Shown: positions 5,593 to 12,403, numbered from the stretch's first letter. The stretch: 12,579 nt of DNA from Anaerolineae bacterium CG2_30_64_16 (GCA_001871755.1 MNXL01000028.1:1-12579), one strand, 5' to 3'. The notes: generated by a model from the letters alone, not told the origin. Numbers and translations: made by a program.

Positions 5593-7734
5593 ATGGCTGA
5601 CACTGGCAAGCAAAAAGCATTGGACACGACTCTGGCCAATCTGAAGAAACGCTTCGGCGAGGGCACCGTGATGAAATTGGGCGACGCCGGGCGGCTGAAG
5701 GTGGCGGCGATCCCCACCGGCTCGATCTCGTTGGATCTCGCATTGGGCATCGGCGGCGTCCCGCGCGGCCGGATCACCGAGATCTACGGTCCCGAAGCGT
5801 CCGGCAAGACGACGATCTGCCAACACATCATCGCCGAAGCGCAGAAAATGGGTGGCATCGCGGCGTTCATCGATGTGGAGCACACCCTGGATCCCGTTTA
5901 TGCGGCCAAGTGCGGCGTCAATGTGGACGAGCTCTACATCTCCCAGCCAGACACCGGTGAACAGGCGCTGGAAATCGCAGAGGCGCTGATCCGCTCCGGC
6001 GCGGTGGATGTGGTGGTGGTGGACTCGGTAGCGGCGTTGGTGCCGCGGGCCGAGATCGAAGGGGAGATGGGCGACAGCCACATGGGTCTGCAAGCCCGGC
6101 TGATGTCGCAGGCGCTCCGCAAGCTGGTCGGCGCGATCAAGACCAGCAACACCGCTTTGGTCTTCACGAACCAATTACGCCAGAAGATCGGTGTCATGTT
6201 CGGCTGCGCGTCGTATGGCACACGTATTACCCTCGCTGACGGTAGCCAGGAGAAGATCGGCAAGATCGTCAACCAGAAATTCTCCGGTGAGGTCATGTCG
6301 TATGACTCCAAGGTCGGTCAGATCATGCCCAAGAAGGTCGTCAACTGGTTCGACAATGGCGTCACCGACGAGTTTCTCCAGTTCACCGTGGCGAGGTCCG
6401 GCAAGAACGGCCGATCGCAATTCGCACTCACGCGCAATCACCTGGTTCGCACGCCGGGTGGCTGGGTTGAAGCGGACAAAATCGCTGTAGGCGATCGTGT
6501 CATGCTGGCGCAGGCCGACTATCTCAGTGATCTGCAGTGGCAAGTGGTCCGTGGCGCCCTGATGGGTGATGGCGCTCTGTCGCAGAATCGCCTGTCCGGC
6601 AACCGGGGCGCCCGCTTCCGGATGGGCCACAGCCCGAAGCAAGCGGCTTACATTGACTGGAAGGCATCCCTCTTCAGCAACATCAGGCAGAGCCGTTCGA
6701 CCAACAGCAAGGGTGACATCTTCATCGACCTGACGCCTCTGCCTGAGCTGGCCGAGTTGCGCGAGGCAGTCTATCGCGGCGGCCAGAAGCACTTATCGTC
6801 CAACTACCTTGAGTCACTCACGCCATTGTCACTCGCCATCTGGTACATGGATGACGGCTCGTTCTCGATACGTGCCAAGGGTCTGCAGGAGCGCACCCAC
6901 GACGGCAGCGGCCGTTCGGAGATTTGTGTTGAGGCGATGGCCGAGGACACACGCCAACGGCTCGTCGAGCACCTGGCCGGCGCCTTCGACTTGCATCCGA
7001 CCTTGTCCCTGAGGGGCGCTCGAAAAAAGGCAGTTCTGACTTTCGACAAGGACGAGACAGCGAAGCTGCATGCGCGCATCGCGCCTTACGTGCACCCCTC
7101 GATGGACTACAAGCTGCTCGAACGCTTTCGTGGACAGTTTGCCGTCGAGCCGGAGTTCGTCACCCCGCGCATCCTCCCGGCGCCCGCGCCGGTGCTCGAC
7201 ATCCACGTCAAACCGAAGACCCGCTCGATGCACCGATTCGATATTGGGGTCGAGGGATCTCACAACTATCTTGCCGACGGCGTGATCGTGCACAACTCGC
7301 CTGAAACCACCTCCGGCGGGATGGCGCTCAAGTTCTACGCCAGCGTCCGGCTCGACGTGCGCCGGATTTCAAGCATCAAACAAGGTGGCGACAACGTGGG
7401 CAACCGCACGCGCGTCACCGTCAAGAAGAACAAGGTCGCGCCGCCGTTTCGCCAGGCCGAGTTCGACATCATGTACAACCAGGGGATCAGCAAGGCTGGC
7501 GATCTCCTCGACCAGGGGGCCAACCTGGGCATCGTCGACAAGCGCGGTTCCTTCTACAGTTTCGGGGACCTGCGTCTGGGCCAGGGCCGCGAGAACGCCA
7601 AAGAGTTCCTGGAAGTGACGTCAGAGGTCGCCCAGGAGATCGAGCGCGCCGTGCGCGCCGCAGTGGCTTTATCGCCCCTGCCTGTCATGATGGCCAGTGA
7701 CGGCGAAGACACCGACGATTTTCGGGACGAATAG
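5593..7734 (+). CDS. recA: RecA recombinase precursor containing an intein
   Basis: RecA forms ATP-dependent filaments on single-stranded DNA, carries out strand exchange and triggers the SOS response. The 713-residue precursor has AGGAG seven bases before its ATG. The N-extein is residues 1-204 and the C-extein 569-713; joined they give a normal 349-residue RecA. Walker A is GPEASGKT (66-73), the catalytic glutamate is E96 in DVEHTLDP, Walker B is VDVVVVDSVAALVP, and loop L1 is EGEMGDSHMG. The C-extein continues with SPETTSGG (loop L2), FYASVRLDVRR and NQGISKAGDLLD. The first C-extein residue is serine where E. coli has asparagine (GVMFGNPETT), which supplies the nucleophile needed for splicing. 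The acidic tail GEDTDDFRDE is typical. recX follows about 830 bp downstream. RecA is made only after protein splicing, so intein activity is essential to function. Confidence 0.97.
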   Translation: MADTGKQKALDTTLANLKKRFGEGTVMKLGDAGRLKVAAIPTGSISLDLALGIGGVPRGRITEIYGPEASGKTTICQHIIAEAQKMGGIAAFIDVEHTLDPVYAAKCGVNVDELYISQPDTGEQALEIAEALIRSGAVDVVVVDSVAALVPRAEIEGEMGDSHMGLQARLMSQALRKLVGAIKTSNTALVFTNQLRQKIGVMFGCASYGTRITLADGSQEKIGKIVNQKFSGEVMSYDSKVGQIMPKKVVNWFDNGVTDEFLQFTVARSGKNGRSQFALTRNHLVRTPGGWVEADKIAVGDRVMLAQADYLSDLQWQVVRGALMGDGALSQNRLSGNRGARFRMGHSPKQAAYIDWKASLFSNIRQSRSTNSKGDIFIDLTPLPELAELREAVYRGGQKHLSSNYLESLTPLSLAIWYMDDGSFSIRAKGLQERTHDGSGRSEICVEAMAEDTRQRLVEHLAGAFDLHPTLSLRGARKKAVLTFDKDETAKLHARIAPYVHPSMDYKLLERFRGQFAVEPEFVTPRILPAPAPVLDIHVKPKTRSMHRFDIGVEGSHNYLADGVIVHNSPETTSGGMALKFYASVRLDVRRISSIKQGGDNVGNRTRVTVKKNKVAPPFRQAEFDIMYNQGISKAGDLLDQGANLGIVDKRGSFYSFGDLRLGQGRENAKEFLEVTSEVAQEIERAVRAAVALSPLPVMMASDGEDTDDFRDE
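6205..7296 (+). other. RecA intein with LAGLIDADG homing endonuclease (364 aa)
   Basis: The intein excises itself from RecA and joins the flanks. It begins at Cys1 (CASYGTRITLADGS, block A) and ends ..GSHNYLADGVIVHN (blocks F and G) with penultimate H363 and N364, then Ser+1. Block B has T76-R77-N78-H79 (LTRNHLV). Between the splicing blocks lies a homing endonuclease with two LAGLIDADG-like motifs, VVRGALMGDGALS (D122) and LSLAIWYMDDGSF (D216/D217), plus GHSPKQAAYIDWK, which resembles the LAGLIDADG_2 type. All splicing residues and both acidic motifs are intact, so it is probably active for splicing and possibly homing. The insertion point lies between G204 and residue 205 at the start of loop L2, the site I recall as used by the M. 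leprae RecA intein and different from that of M. tuberculosis. Confidence 0.95.
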
Positions 7735-7750
7735 GCATCAGCCCTTGACA

Positions 7751-7822
7751 CCCTGCCCCGAACCCGGCTGCCAGCGCACTGCGGTGGCCGGGCCGGCGGT
7801 CGATGACCGGTTTCGGGGTGGG
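7751..7822 (+). terminator. Possible hairpin at the end of recA
   Basis: CCCTGCCCCGAACC (7751-7764) pairs imperfectly with GGTTTCGGGGTGGG (7809-7822), starting 17 bases after the recA stop, with a GC-rich interior that can also pair. No T-run follows, so intrinsic termination is uncertain; it could equally stabilise the recA mRNA 3' end. Confidence 0.35.
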
Positions 7823-7988
7823 CTATACGACCACAGCTATGGATGGACAAGTCCGGTGCGCCTTTTAAGGCGTTGGCGCCAAGAATTCGCGGGAGTGAAT
7901 GTGCTAAGGACTGAGGATCAACTAACTTGAGCGAATCTGCCCTTCATTGTGGCGGAGCACATGGGAAAGTTATCAAGCCCTTAGCCCC

Positions 7989-8004
7989 AACCGATCGATC
8001 GGTT
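7989..8004. repeat. Perfect 16-bp palindrome
   Basis: AACCGATCGATCGGTT is its own reverse complement. It may be an operator for a dimeric regulator or the tip of an RNA stem just outside the large foldback. No promoter elements were found beside it. Confidence 0.6.
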
Positions 8005-8026
8005 ACGTGAAGGCAACGACGGGAAG

Positions 8027-8311
8027 CCAGGTACTTTGTCCCTAACCCGGACAAGCCGGAACTAACCAGGCACATGCCATCAGAAGATTCTTGTCTGTCG
8101 TGCAAGGATTTAACTGGTTAGGACCTGATCCCGATGCGCGCTTCGGGTTGGATTTGATAGGTTTTCATCTGACCGGCCCATAGCGCGGCGCATCAGGGCC
8201 TGACCCACGAAGTCCTTGCTTGTTGTGCAAGAAGTCTGTGGCAAGGTGGTGGCCGTCTTGGTTCCGGCTTGTAAGCGCAGCGGCCTTGTCCGGGTCAGGT
8301 TTGGTACCTGG
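8027..8311. repeat. 285-bp imperfect foldback (long inverted repeat)
   Basis: Blocks pair in order across a centre near 8165: CCAGGTAC (8027-8034) with GTACCTGG (8304-8311); CCTAACCCGGACAA (8041-8054) with TTGTCCGGGTCAGG (8286-8299), 13 of 14; GCCGGAAC (8055-8062) with GTTCCGGC (8261-8268); TGCCA (8075-8079) with TGGCA (8239-8243); TTCTTG near 8088 with CAAGAA at 8228; GCAAGGA (8102-8108) with TCCTTGC (8213-8219); GGTTAGG (8116-8122) with CCTGACCC (8199-8206); GATGCGC (8133-8139) with GCGCATC (8188-8194). It could be a rod-like RNA, two diverged inverted copies of a dispersed repeat, or a large non-autonomous palindromic element. No flanking target duplication was found. Confidence 0.6.
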
Positions 8312-8498
8312 AGATACGGCCACGTTGAGCTCTCGTTGCAGAGCTGGCCCAACCGAACGACACACCCGGCAGAGCCCGGCGCTCTCCGTGAAGGAATGTG
8401 GCGTGCTTTCGCCGTTGAGTCGGTAAGGACGCAGGCCTGTCGCGGCCGGCGGACCGTCGGGCGGCAGTCTGTTGGGCGGTAAACTGTCGCTTCAACAA

Positions 8499-8552
8499 GA
8501 GCTGTGGTGCGAGATCCCCATCAGGGAGATCGCGCGGCCACGGCTCTTTTTT
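8499..8552 (+). terminator. Strong intrinsic terminator immediately upstream of recX
   Basis: A long stem runs from GAGCTGTGGTGCGAGATCCCC? in its paired parts: GAGC (8499-8502), GTGG, GCG, GATC and CCC on the left, and GGG, GATC, CGC, CCAC and GCTC (8543-8546) on the right, with a short ATCA loop and a few bulges. Six T residues follow directly (8547-8552). The recX ATG is only 16 bases beyond, so this ends an upstream transcript or acts as an attenuator for recX. Confidence 0.75.
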
Positions 8553-8567
8553 GTACTCAGAGATCCC

Positions 8568-9212
8568 ATGGCCGGCAAGATCACCAGCCTGCGTTTTCAG
8601 AAGCGCACGCCAGATCGCGTCAATGTCTACCTGGATGGCGGATTTGCCTTCGGGCTGCCCGCCATCGAGGCGGCCCGGCTGCGGGTGGGCCAGGAACTCA
8701 GCGACGCGGACATCGAGCGGCTGCAAGCGCTCGACGCCATCCAGAAGGCGTACGATCGGGCCGTGCGCTTCTTGAGCCCCCGCCCGCGCAGCGAGGCCGA
8801 AGTCCGGCGCAGGCTGGCCAAGGCGGGCATCGATGCGACCGTGATCGACGCGGTGGTCGCGCGGCTGACCGGCCAGGGCTATCTGGATGATGCCGAGTTC
8901 GCCCGCTTTTGGGTCGAGAATCGCCAACGATTCCGGCCGAAAGGGGGCCGGGCGTTGCGCCAGGAGCTGCGGCAAAAAGGGTTGGCCGCGCCCGTCATCG
9001 AGGCAGCCATCGCAGATGTGGACCCCATGGCCGCGGCCTACGCGGCCGCGCAGGTCAAGGCCAGTCGTCTGGCCCACCTGATCCAGGATGACCCGGCGGC
9101 CTTTCGGCGCAAGTTGAGCGCCTTCCTGATGCGCCGCGGGTTCAACTACGAAATCGTGGCCGAGGTCGTAACGCGTTTGGTCGAGGAGTTGGCGGAAATC
9201 GACTCTGAGTAG
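8568..9212 (+). CDS. recX: Regulatory protein RecX
   Basis: RecX binds in the groove of the RecA filament and limits its extension and ATPase activity. From the ATG at 8568 (MAGKITSLRFQKR) the protein has 214 residues, the usual size. A longer frame reaches back to 8472, but its extra 32 residues would be encoded by the terminator stem, so it is rejected; the Shine-Dalgarno before 8568 is weak (CAGAGA). The typical three-helix modules are visible: LSPRPRSEAEVRRRL (about 69-83), GYLDDAEFARFWVENR (104-119) and KGGRALRQELRQKGL (about 125-139), with a further LSAFLMRRGFNYEIV module near the C-terminus. The neighbourhood with recA supports the call. The terminator just upstream suggests recX is transcribed separately or by readthrough. 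RecX must act on the spliced RecA. Confidence 0.93.
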   Translation: MAGKITSLRFQKRTPDRVNVYLDGGFAFGLPAIEAARLRVGQELSDADIERLQALDAIQKAYDRAVRFLSPRPRSEAEVRRRLAKAGIDATVIDAVVARLTGQGYLDDAEFARFWVENRQRFRPKGGRALRQELRQKGLAAPVIEAAIADVDPMAAAYAAAQVKASRLAHLIQDDPAAFRRKLSAFLMRRGFNYEIVAEVVTRLVEELAEIDSE

Positions 9213-9215
9213 CAC

Positions 9216-9307
9216 CTCCATACGCTCTGGCCGGTCGCGCCTCCTGGCTCGGTCGCAGACCCTTCGGACTGAGCCTCAGAACGAAGCCGGCCAGAGCACC
9301 CGTGGAG
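9216..9307. repeat. Nested hairpin between recX and rny
   Basis: GCTCTGGCCGG (9224-9234) and CCGGCCAGAGC (9287-9297) form a perfect 11-bp stem. CTCCA (9216-9220) with TGGAG (9303-9307) extends it, and an inner stem joins GGCTCGGTC (9246-9254) to GACTGAGCC (about 9267-9275) with one mismatch. It begins four bases after the recX stop. There is no T-run, so it may be a processing or stability element, or a small RNA. Confidence 0.6.
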
Positions 9308-9349
9308 AGAAGATGCTCGAAGTAGTACCCGATCTGGAATTATCGGGCT

Positions 9350-9365
9350 GCTGGCAATCGCCAGC
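9350..9365. promoter_or_regulatory. Perfect short hairpin upstream of rny
   Basis: GCTGGC-AATC-GCCAGC is a perfect 6-bp stem with a 4-nt loop, 46 bases before the rny ATG. It may be an operator or a leader hairpin of the rny mRNA; a clear promoter was not found. Confidence 0.4.
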
Positions 9366-9411
9366 GCTCATTCATAACCCGATTATGCTTATGTGAAAGT
9401 GAGGAAGCATC

Positions 9412-10977
9412 ATGCAGAGCCCAGGGCGTCTCTTGATCTGGACGCTGGTGGACTTGCTGCTGGCTGGCGTAGCAGGCGCGGTGATCGGCTATCTGATTGC
9501 CAGATCGCGCATGTTGCGGGCCGAATCCGAGGCCGAGGCCGCGCTCCACAATGCGCGCGCCGAGACCGATCGGATCCTGGCCAGAGCTGAAAGCCAGGCC
9601 AAGAGCATTGAACTTTCCGCCCAGGAACGCAGAGTTCAGATCATCGAAGAAGCGGAAGCCGAAATCCAACGGCGGCGCCGAGAGTTGGAACGCTCCGAGG
9701 AGCGGATTCAACGCCGCCAGGAAACCGTTGACAGCAAGCTGGAGCAATTGGAAGTGCGCGATCGGAAGCTGAATCAGCGCCAGAGCAAGCTCGACAAGTG
9801 GGAGAGCGATCTGAGCAAGCTCGAAGAACAGCACACGGCAGAGTTGGAGCGGATCGCGAGCATGAGTCGCGAGGACGCCAAACAGGAGTTACTGGTGGTC
9901 GTCGAACGGGGCGCCCGCCAGGACATGGCCCGCAAAATCAGAGAAGTCGATGCCGAAACGCAAGCGATGGCCGACGAACGGGCCCGCGAGATCATCACCC
10001 GGGTGATGGAGCGTGTGGCCTCCGACCATATCTCCGAGACTACCGTCTCCAGCGTGCCACTGCCGAATGATGAGATGAAGGGGCGGATCATCGGCCGGCA
10101 AGGTCGCAACATCCGGGCCATCGAAAATGCCACGGGCGTGGACCTGGTCGTGGACGACACGCCGGAAGCCGTGATCATCTCCAGCTTTGACCCGATCCGT
10201 CGCGAGGTGGCGCGGCTGACCTTGAGCCGCCTGGTTCAGGATGGCCGCATCCACCCGGCCCGCGTCGAGCAGGAAGTGGAGAAAGCCCAGCAAGAGGTGG
10301 ACAGGTCGATTCGGGATGCCGGAGAGCAGGCCGTGATCGAGACCGGTTTGCAGGGGTTGCACCCGGAGATCGTCAAGCTGTTGGGGCGGCTCAAATACCG
10401 GACGAGCTACGGCCAGAACCAGCTCTCCCACGCCATCGAGGCCACTCACATCGCCAGCATGTTGGCCGCGGAGTTGGGCGCCAACGTCCAGATTTCCAAG
10501 ATGGGCGCGCTGCTGCATGACCTCGGCAAGGCAGTCAGCCACGAGGTGGATGGCCCGCACGCCCAGGTCGGCGCGGACATCGCCAAACGCTACGGGGTGT
10601 CAGAGGCGGTCATCAACATCATCGCGTCGCACCATCACGAGGTCGAACAGCAGACGGTGGAGGCGGTCATCGTGGCCACCGCGGACGCCATCTCCGGCGC
10701 GCGGCCCGGCGCGCGCCGCGAAGCGCTGGAGACCTACGTCAAGCGCATCAAAGCGCTGGAAGACCTGGGCAACTCCTTCTCGGGCGTCGCCCAGACCTAC
10801 GCCATCCAGGCTGGCCGCGAGATCCGCATCATCGTCAAGCCGGAGGAGATCGACGACCTGTCCTCGATCACTCTGGCCAAAGAGATCGCCAAGAAGATCG
10901 AGGACAACCTGGAGTATCCTGGTCAGATCAAGGTCACTGTTGTTCGGGAAACCCGGGCCGTCGAGATGGCCAAATAG
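9412..10977 (+). CDS. rny: Ribonuclease Y
   Basis: RNase Y is a membrane-anchored endoribonuclease that begins mRNA turnover. The 521-residue protein has the full domain order: an N-terminal membrane helix (about 7-30, IWTLVDLLLAGVAGAVIGYL), a long charged coiled coil (about 35-200, rich in E, R, K and Q), a KH domain starting at GRIIGRQGRNIRAIE (224-238), and an HD domain with H369-D370 in LLHDLGKA, preceded by the SHAIEATHIASMLA helix and followed by SHHHEVE. The C-terminus ends KVTVVRETRAVEMAK, as usual. The length matches the family. GAGGAAG lies just upstream of the ATG. It follows recX by 199 bp containing a strong hairpin and is followed by a palindromic insertion; no terminator was found directly after the stop. 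Confidence 0.97.
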   Translation: MQSPGRLLIWTLVDLLLAGVAGAVIGYLIARSRMLRAESEAEAALHNARAETDRILARAESQAKSIELSAQERRVQIIEEAEAEIQRRRRELERSEERIQRRQETVDSKLEQLEVRDRKLNQRQSKLDKWESDLSKLEEQHTAELERIASMSREDAKQELLVVVERGARQDMARKIREVDAETQAMADERAREIITRVMERVASDHISETTVSSVPLPNDEMKGRIIGRQGRNIRAIENATGVDLVVDDTPEAVIISSFDPIRREVARLTLSRLVQDGRIHPARVEQEVEKAQQEVDRSIRDAGEQAVIETGLQGLHPEIVKLLGRLKYRTSYGQNQLSHAIEATHIASMLAAELGANVQISKMGALLHDLGKAVSHEVDGPHAQVGADIAKRYGVSEAVINIIASHHHEVEQQTVEAVIVATADAISGARPGARREALETYVKRIKALEDLGNSFSGVAQTYAIQAGREIRIIVKPEEIDDLSSITLAKEIAKKIEDNLEYPGQIKVTVVRETRAVEMAK

Positions 10978-11067
10978 TAGGACCTGACAGGGGCTATAGT
11001 ATACTTGACAAGGTGACGCCGATGCGGGCAAACTCACCTGATGACCGTGGCGAGTATATTACCCTGT

Positions 11068-11159
11068 GTATCTTCTCAATAATCTGGGGCGAACGTGCCT
11101 GGCACTTTTCGGAAGTGCCAGGCACGTGATGGCAATGCCCCTACAAATTGAGAGGATAC
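11068..11159. mobile_element. 92-bp palindromic MITE-like element with target-site duplication
   Basis: The ends are inverted repeats: GTATCTTCTCAAT (11068-11080) matches the complement of ATTGAGAGGATAC (11147-11159) at 12 of 13 positions. Inside them, GGGGC (11086-11090) pairs with GCCCC (11137-11141), and a perfect 15-bp stem, ACGTGCCTGGCACTT (11093-11107) with its complement (11113-11127), closes on TTCGG. The element is flanked by TACCCTGT at 11060-11067 and 11160-11167 (the identity extends to a ninth base, G), as expected for an 8-9 bp target duplication. There is no coding capacity. It sits in the leader region of the aldolase gene. Confidence 0.7.
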
Positions 11160-11164
11160 TACCC

Positions 11165-11182
11165 TGTGACATTTGCGTCACA
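11165..11182. promoter_or_regulatory. Operator-like inverted repeat before the aldolase gene
   Basis: TGTGAC (11165-11170) and GTCACA (11177-11182) form a perfect inverted repeat with a 6-nt spacer, 19 bases before the aldolase ATG. It looks like the site of a dimeric regulator. The TGTGA/TCACA halves recall CRP/FNR sites, but they are 8 bases apart rather than 6. The left half overlaps the right target duplication of the inserted element. Confidence 0.45.
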
Positions 11183-11201
11183 TGTAATTCGGAGGAAAAC
11201 C

Positions 11202-12158
11202 ATGATCGTTACAACCGCTGAGCTGTTCAAGCTCGCCTACGGCCGGTTTGCCGTCGGCGCGTACAACATCAACAACATGGAGCAGGCCCTGGGGTTGTTC
11301 CAGGGCTGCATCAAGTCCAAGGCGCCCATGATCATCCAGATCTCAAAAGGCGCCCGCAAGTACGCCAATCCCATCATGATCGAGGCCATCATCCGCGGGG
11401 CCGCCGAGATCTACCCGGAGGCGGTCTTTGCGGTGCACATTGATCACGGGGACGAGGCCACCTGTTACAGCGCCATCGATTCGGGCTTCTACAGCTCGGT
11501 GATGATCGACGCCTCGCACGCGCCTTTCGATGAGAACGTCGCCATCACCCGCCGCGTCGTGGAGCGCGCCCATGCCAGGGGCATCAGCGTGGAGGCGGAG
11601 CTAGGCCAGTTGGGCGGCGTGGAAGAGAACATCGCGGTGGACGAGGCCAACGCCTTCCTGACGGACGCGGACGACGCCCGGCGCTTCGTGGAGCTGACCG
11701 GCTGCGATTCGCTGGCGGTGGCCATCGGCACCAGCCACGGCGCGTACAAGTTCAGGGGCAAGCAGGGGCTGCACTTCGACCGGCTGGCGCAAATCCAGGC
11801 CAGACTGTCCGGTTTCCCCCTGGTGATGCACGGCTCGTCGTCAGTGCCGCAAGAAGAGGTGCAGCGGATCAACGCGGCCGGCGGCAAGCTCGATCCCTCA
11901 GCGCGCGGGGTGGACGAGGCCGAGTTCGCCAGGGCCGTGCCGCTGGGTGTCACCAAGATCAACATCGACACCGATGGCCGGCTGGTCTGGTGCCGGGTGC
12001 ATCGCGAGCACTTCCGCGACCATCCCGAGGATTTCGACCTGCGGCCGCCCGGCAAGGTCTTCGTCGCGGCGTACGCCGACTTCATCGCACACAAGAACGA
12101 GAAGTTGGGCAGCGCCGGCCACCTGGATGCGGTGCGCGCAGCGTTGAGCGAGGCGTAG
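11202..12158 (+). CDS. fba: Class II (zinc-dependent) fructose-bisphosphate aldolase family protein
   Basis: The enzyme cleaves fructose 1,6-bisphosphate to dihydroxyacetone phosphate and glyceraldehyde 3-phosphate, or the reverse, in glycolysis and gluconeogenesis. The ATG at 11202 has GGAGG seven bases upstream and gives 318 residues; the frame extends further 5' but without support. Characteristic segments: AVGAYNINNMEQ near the N-terminus, AVHIDHGDE (zinc/active-site HxDH), GFYSSVMIDASHAPF, VEAELGQLGGVEEN (zinc-ligand glutamate), AIGTSHGAYKF (zinc-ligand histidine), VMHGSSSVP (histidine and phosphate-binding loop) and VTKINIDTDGR. DIDHGDE and GTSHG mark the class II family; a tagatose-bisphosphate or related aldolase specificity is possible. 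No clear terminator follows, only weak stems. Confidence 0.92.
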   Translation: MIVTTAELFKLAYGRFAVGAYNINNMEQALGLFQGCIKSKAPMIIQISKGARKYANPIMIEAIIRGAAEIYPEAVFAVHIDHGDEATCYSAIDSGFYSSVMIDASHAPFDENVAITRRVVERAHARGISVEAELGQLGGVEENIAVDEANAFLTDADDARRFVELTGCDSLAVAIGTSHGAYKFRGKQGLHFDRLAQIQARLSGFPLVMHGSSSVPQEEVQRINAAGGKLDPSARGVDEAEFARAVPLGVTKINIDTDGRLVWCRVHREHFRDHPEDFDLRPPGKVFVAAYADFIAHKNEKLGSAGHLDAVRAALSEA

Positions 12159-12208
12159 AAAAAGGCGCCGTAACGCCATCTGCTCTTCCACAGGACCATT
12201 ATCGCAAC

Positions 12209-12296
12209 GCGGTGCGTTTCTGATAGGAACCCACCGCGTTGCTCATAGGAACGCGATCGGTTGCTGATAGGAATGCGGTGCGTTTCTGCGTCAGAG
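12209..12296. repeat. 22-bp tandem repeats, about four diverged units
   Basis: Units start at 12209, 12231, 12253 and 12275, each beginning like GCGGTGCGTT and ending near TGATAGGAAC; the last is incomplete. Units 1 and 2 also form a perfect inverted repeat, GCAACGCGGTG (12204-12214) with CACCGCGTTGC (12232-12242). The rest of the gap between the aldolase gene and the next promoter shows only weak stems (CCCGCT 12316-12321 with AGCGGG 12333-12338; CGGCC 12367-12371 with GGCCG 12381-12385) and no gene. Confidence 0.65.
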
Positions 12297-12403
12297 GCGG
12301 GTATGGATGGCTCTTCCCGCTGGTCTTGAAATAGCGGGGCGGTGAATGCCTCACATAGCCAGGCGGCGGCCAAAAAAAGAGGCCGAATAACTCCCAACTC
12401 CCA

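Larger units (their letters stand above)
7823..8498 (+). ncRNA. Structured non-coding region, candidate RNA gene or recX leader
   Basis: No open frame here looks like a protein: those present are short, lack good start signals and resemble no family. The stretch is instead rich in secondary structure: a perfect 16-bp palindrome (7989-8004), a 285-bp imperfect foldback (8027-8311), the hairpin AGCTCT-N6-AGAGCT (about 8329-8346), GGCG-tgcttt-CGCC near 8400, and a strong terminator at 8499-8552. ATGTGCT and AGCACAT (about 7898 and 7957) also pair. This suggests a transcript of several hundred bases ending before recX. It lacks the GAGGAAAGTCC core of RNase P RNA and the TTCGA-type ends of tmRNA, and I cannot assign a class. 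Confidence 0.3.

Noticed and set aside
5524..6174. 216-codon open frame on the minus strand across the start of recA
   Set aside because: It lies opposite clear RecA sequence, shows no family motif and arises from GC-rich codon bias.
7960..8040. Resemblance to a cobalamin riboswitch (GGGAAGCCAGG)
   Set aside because: The other conserved boxes of that riboswitch are absent, and neither neighbouring gene is cobalamin-related.
8216..8482. 88-codon plus-strand frame in the recA-recX gap
   Set aside because: No ribosome-binding site, arginine-rich composition without motifs, and it overlaps the foldback and other stems.
7823..8498. RNase P RNA or tmRNA
   Set aside because: The diagnostic GAGGAAAGTCC core and the tRNA-like ends were not found on either strand.
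8472..8567. 32-residue N-terminal extension of RecX
   Set aside because: It would be translated from the intrinsic terminator stem and T-run, and RecX homologues start near MAGKIT.
11005..11033. Promoter from TTGACA at 11005 for the aldolase gene
   Set aside because: The -35 is perfect, but at a 16-18 nt spacing the bases around 11028-11033 (GCAAAC) do not resemble a -10.
11165..11182. Canonical CRP site
   Set aside because: The half-sites are separated by 8 rather than 6 bases; kept only as a generic operator-like palindrome.
12204..12296. CRISPR array
   Set aside because: The 22-bp units are directly abutting with no spacers, and no cas gene is nearby.
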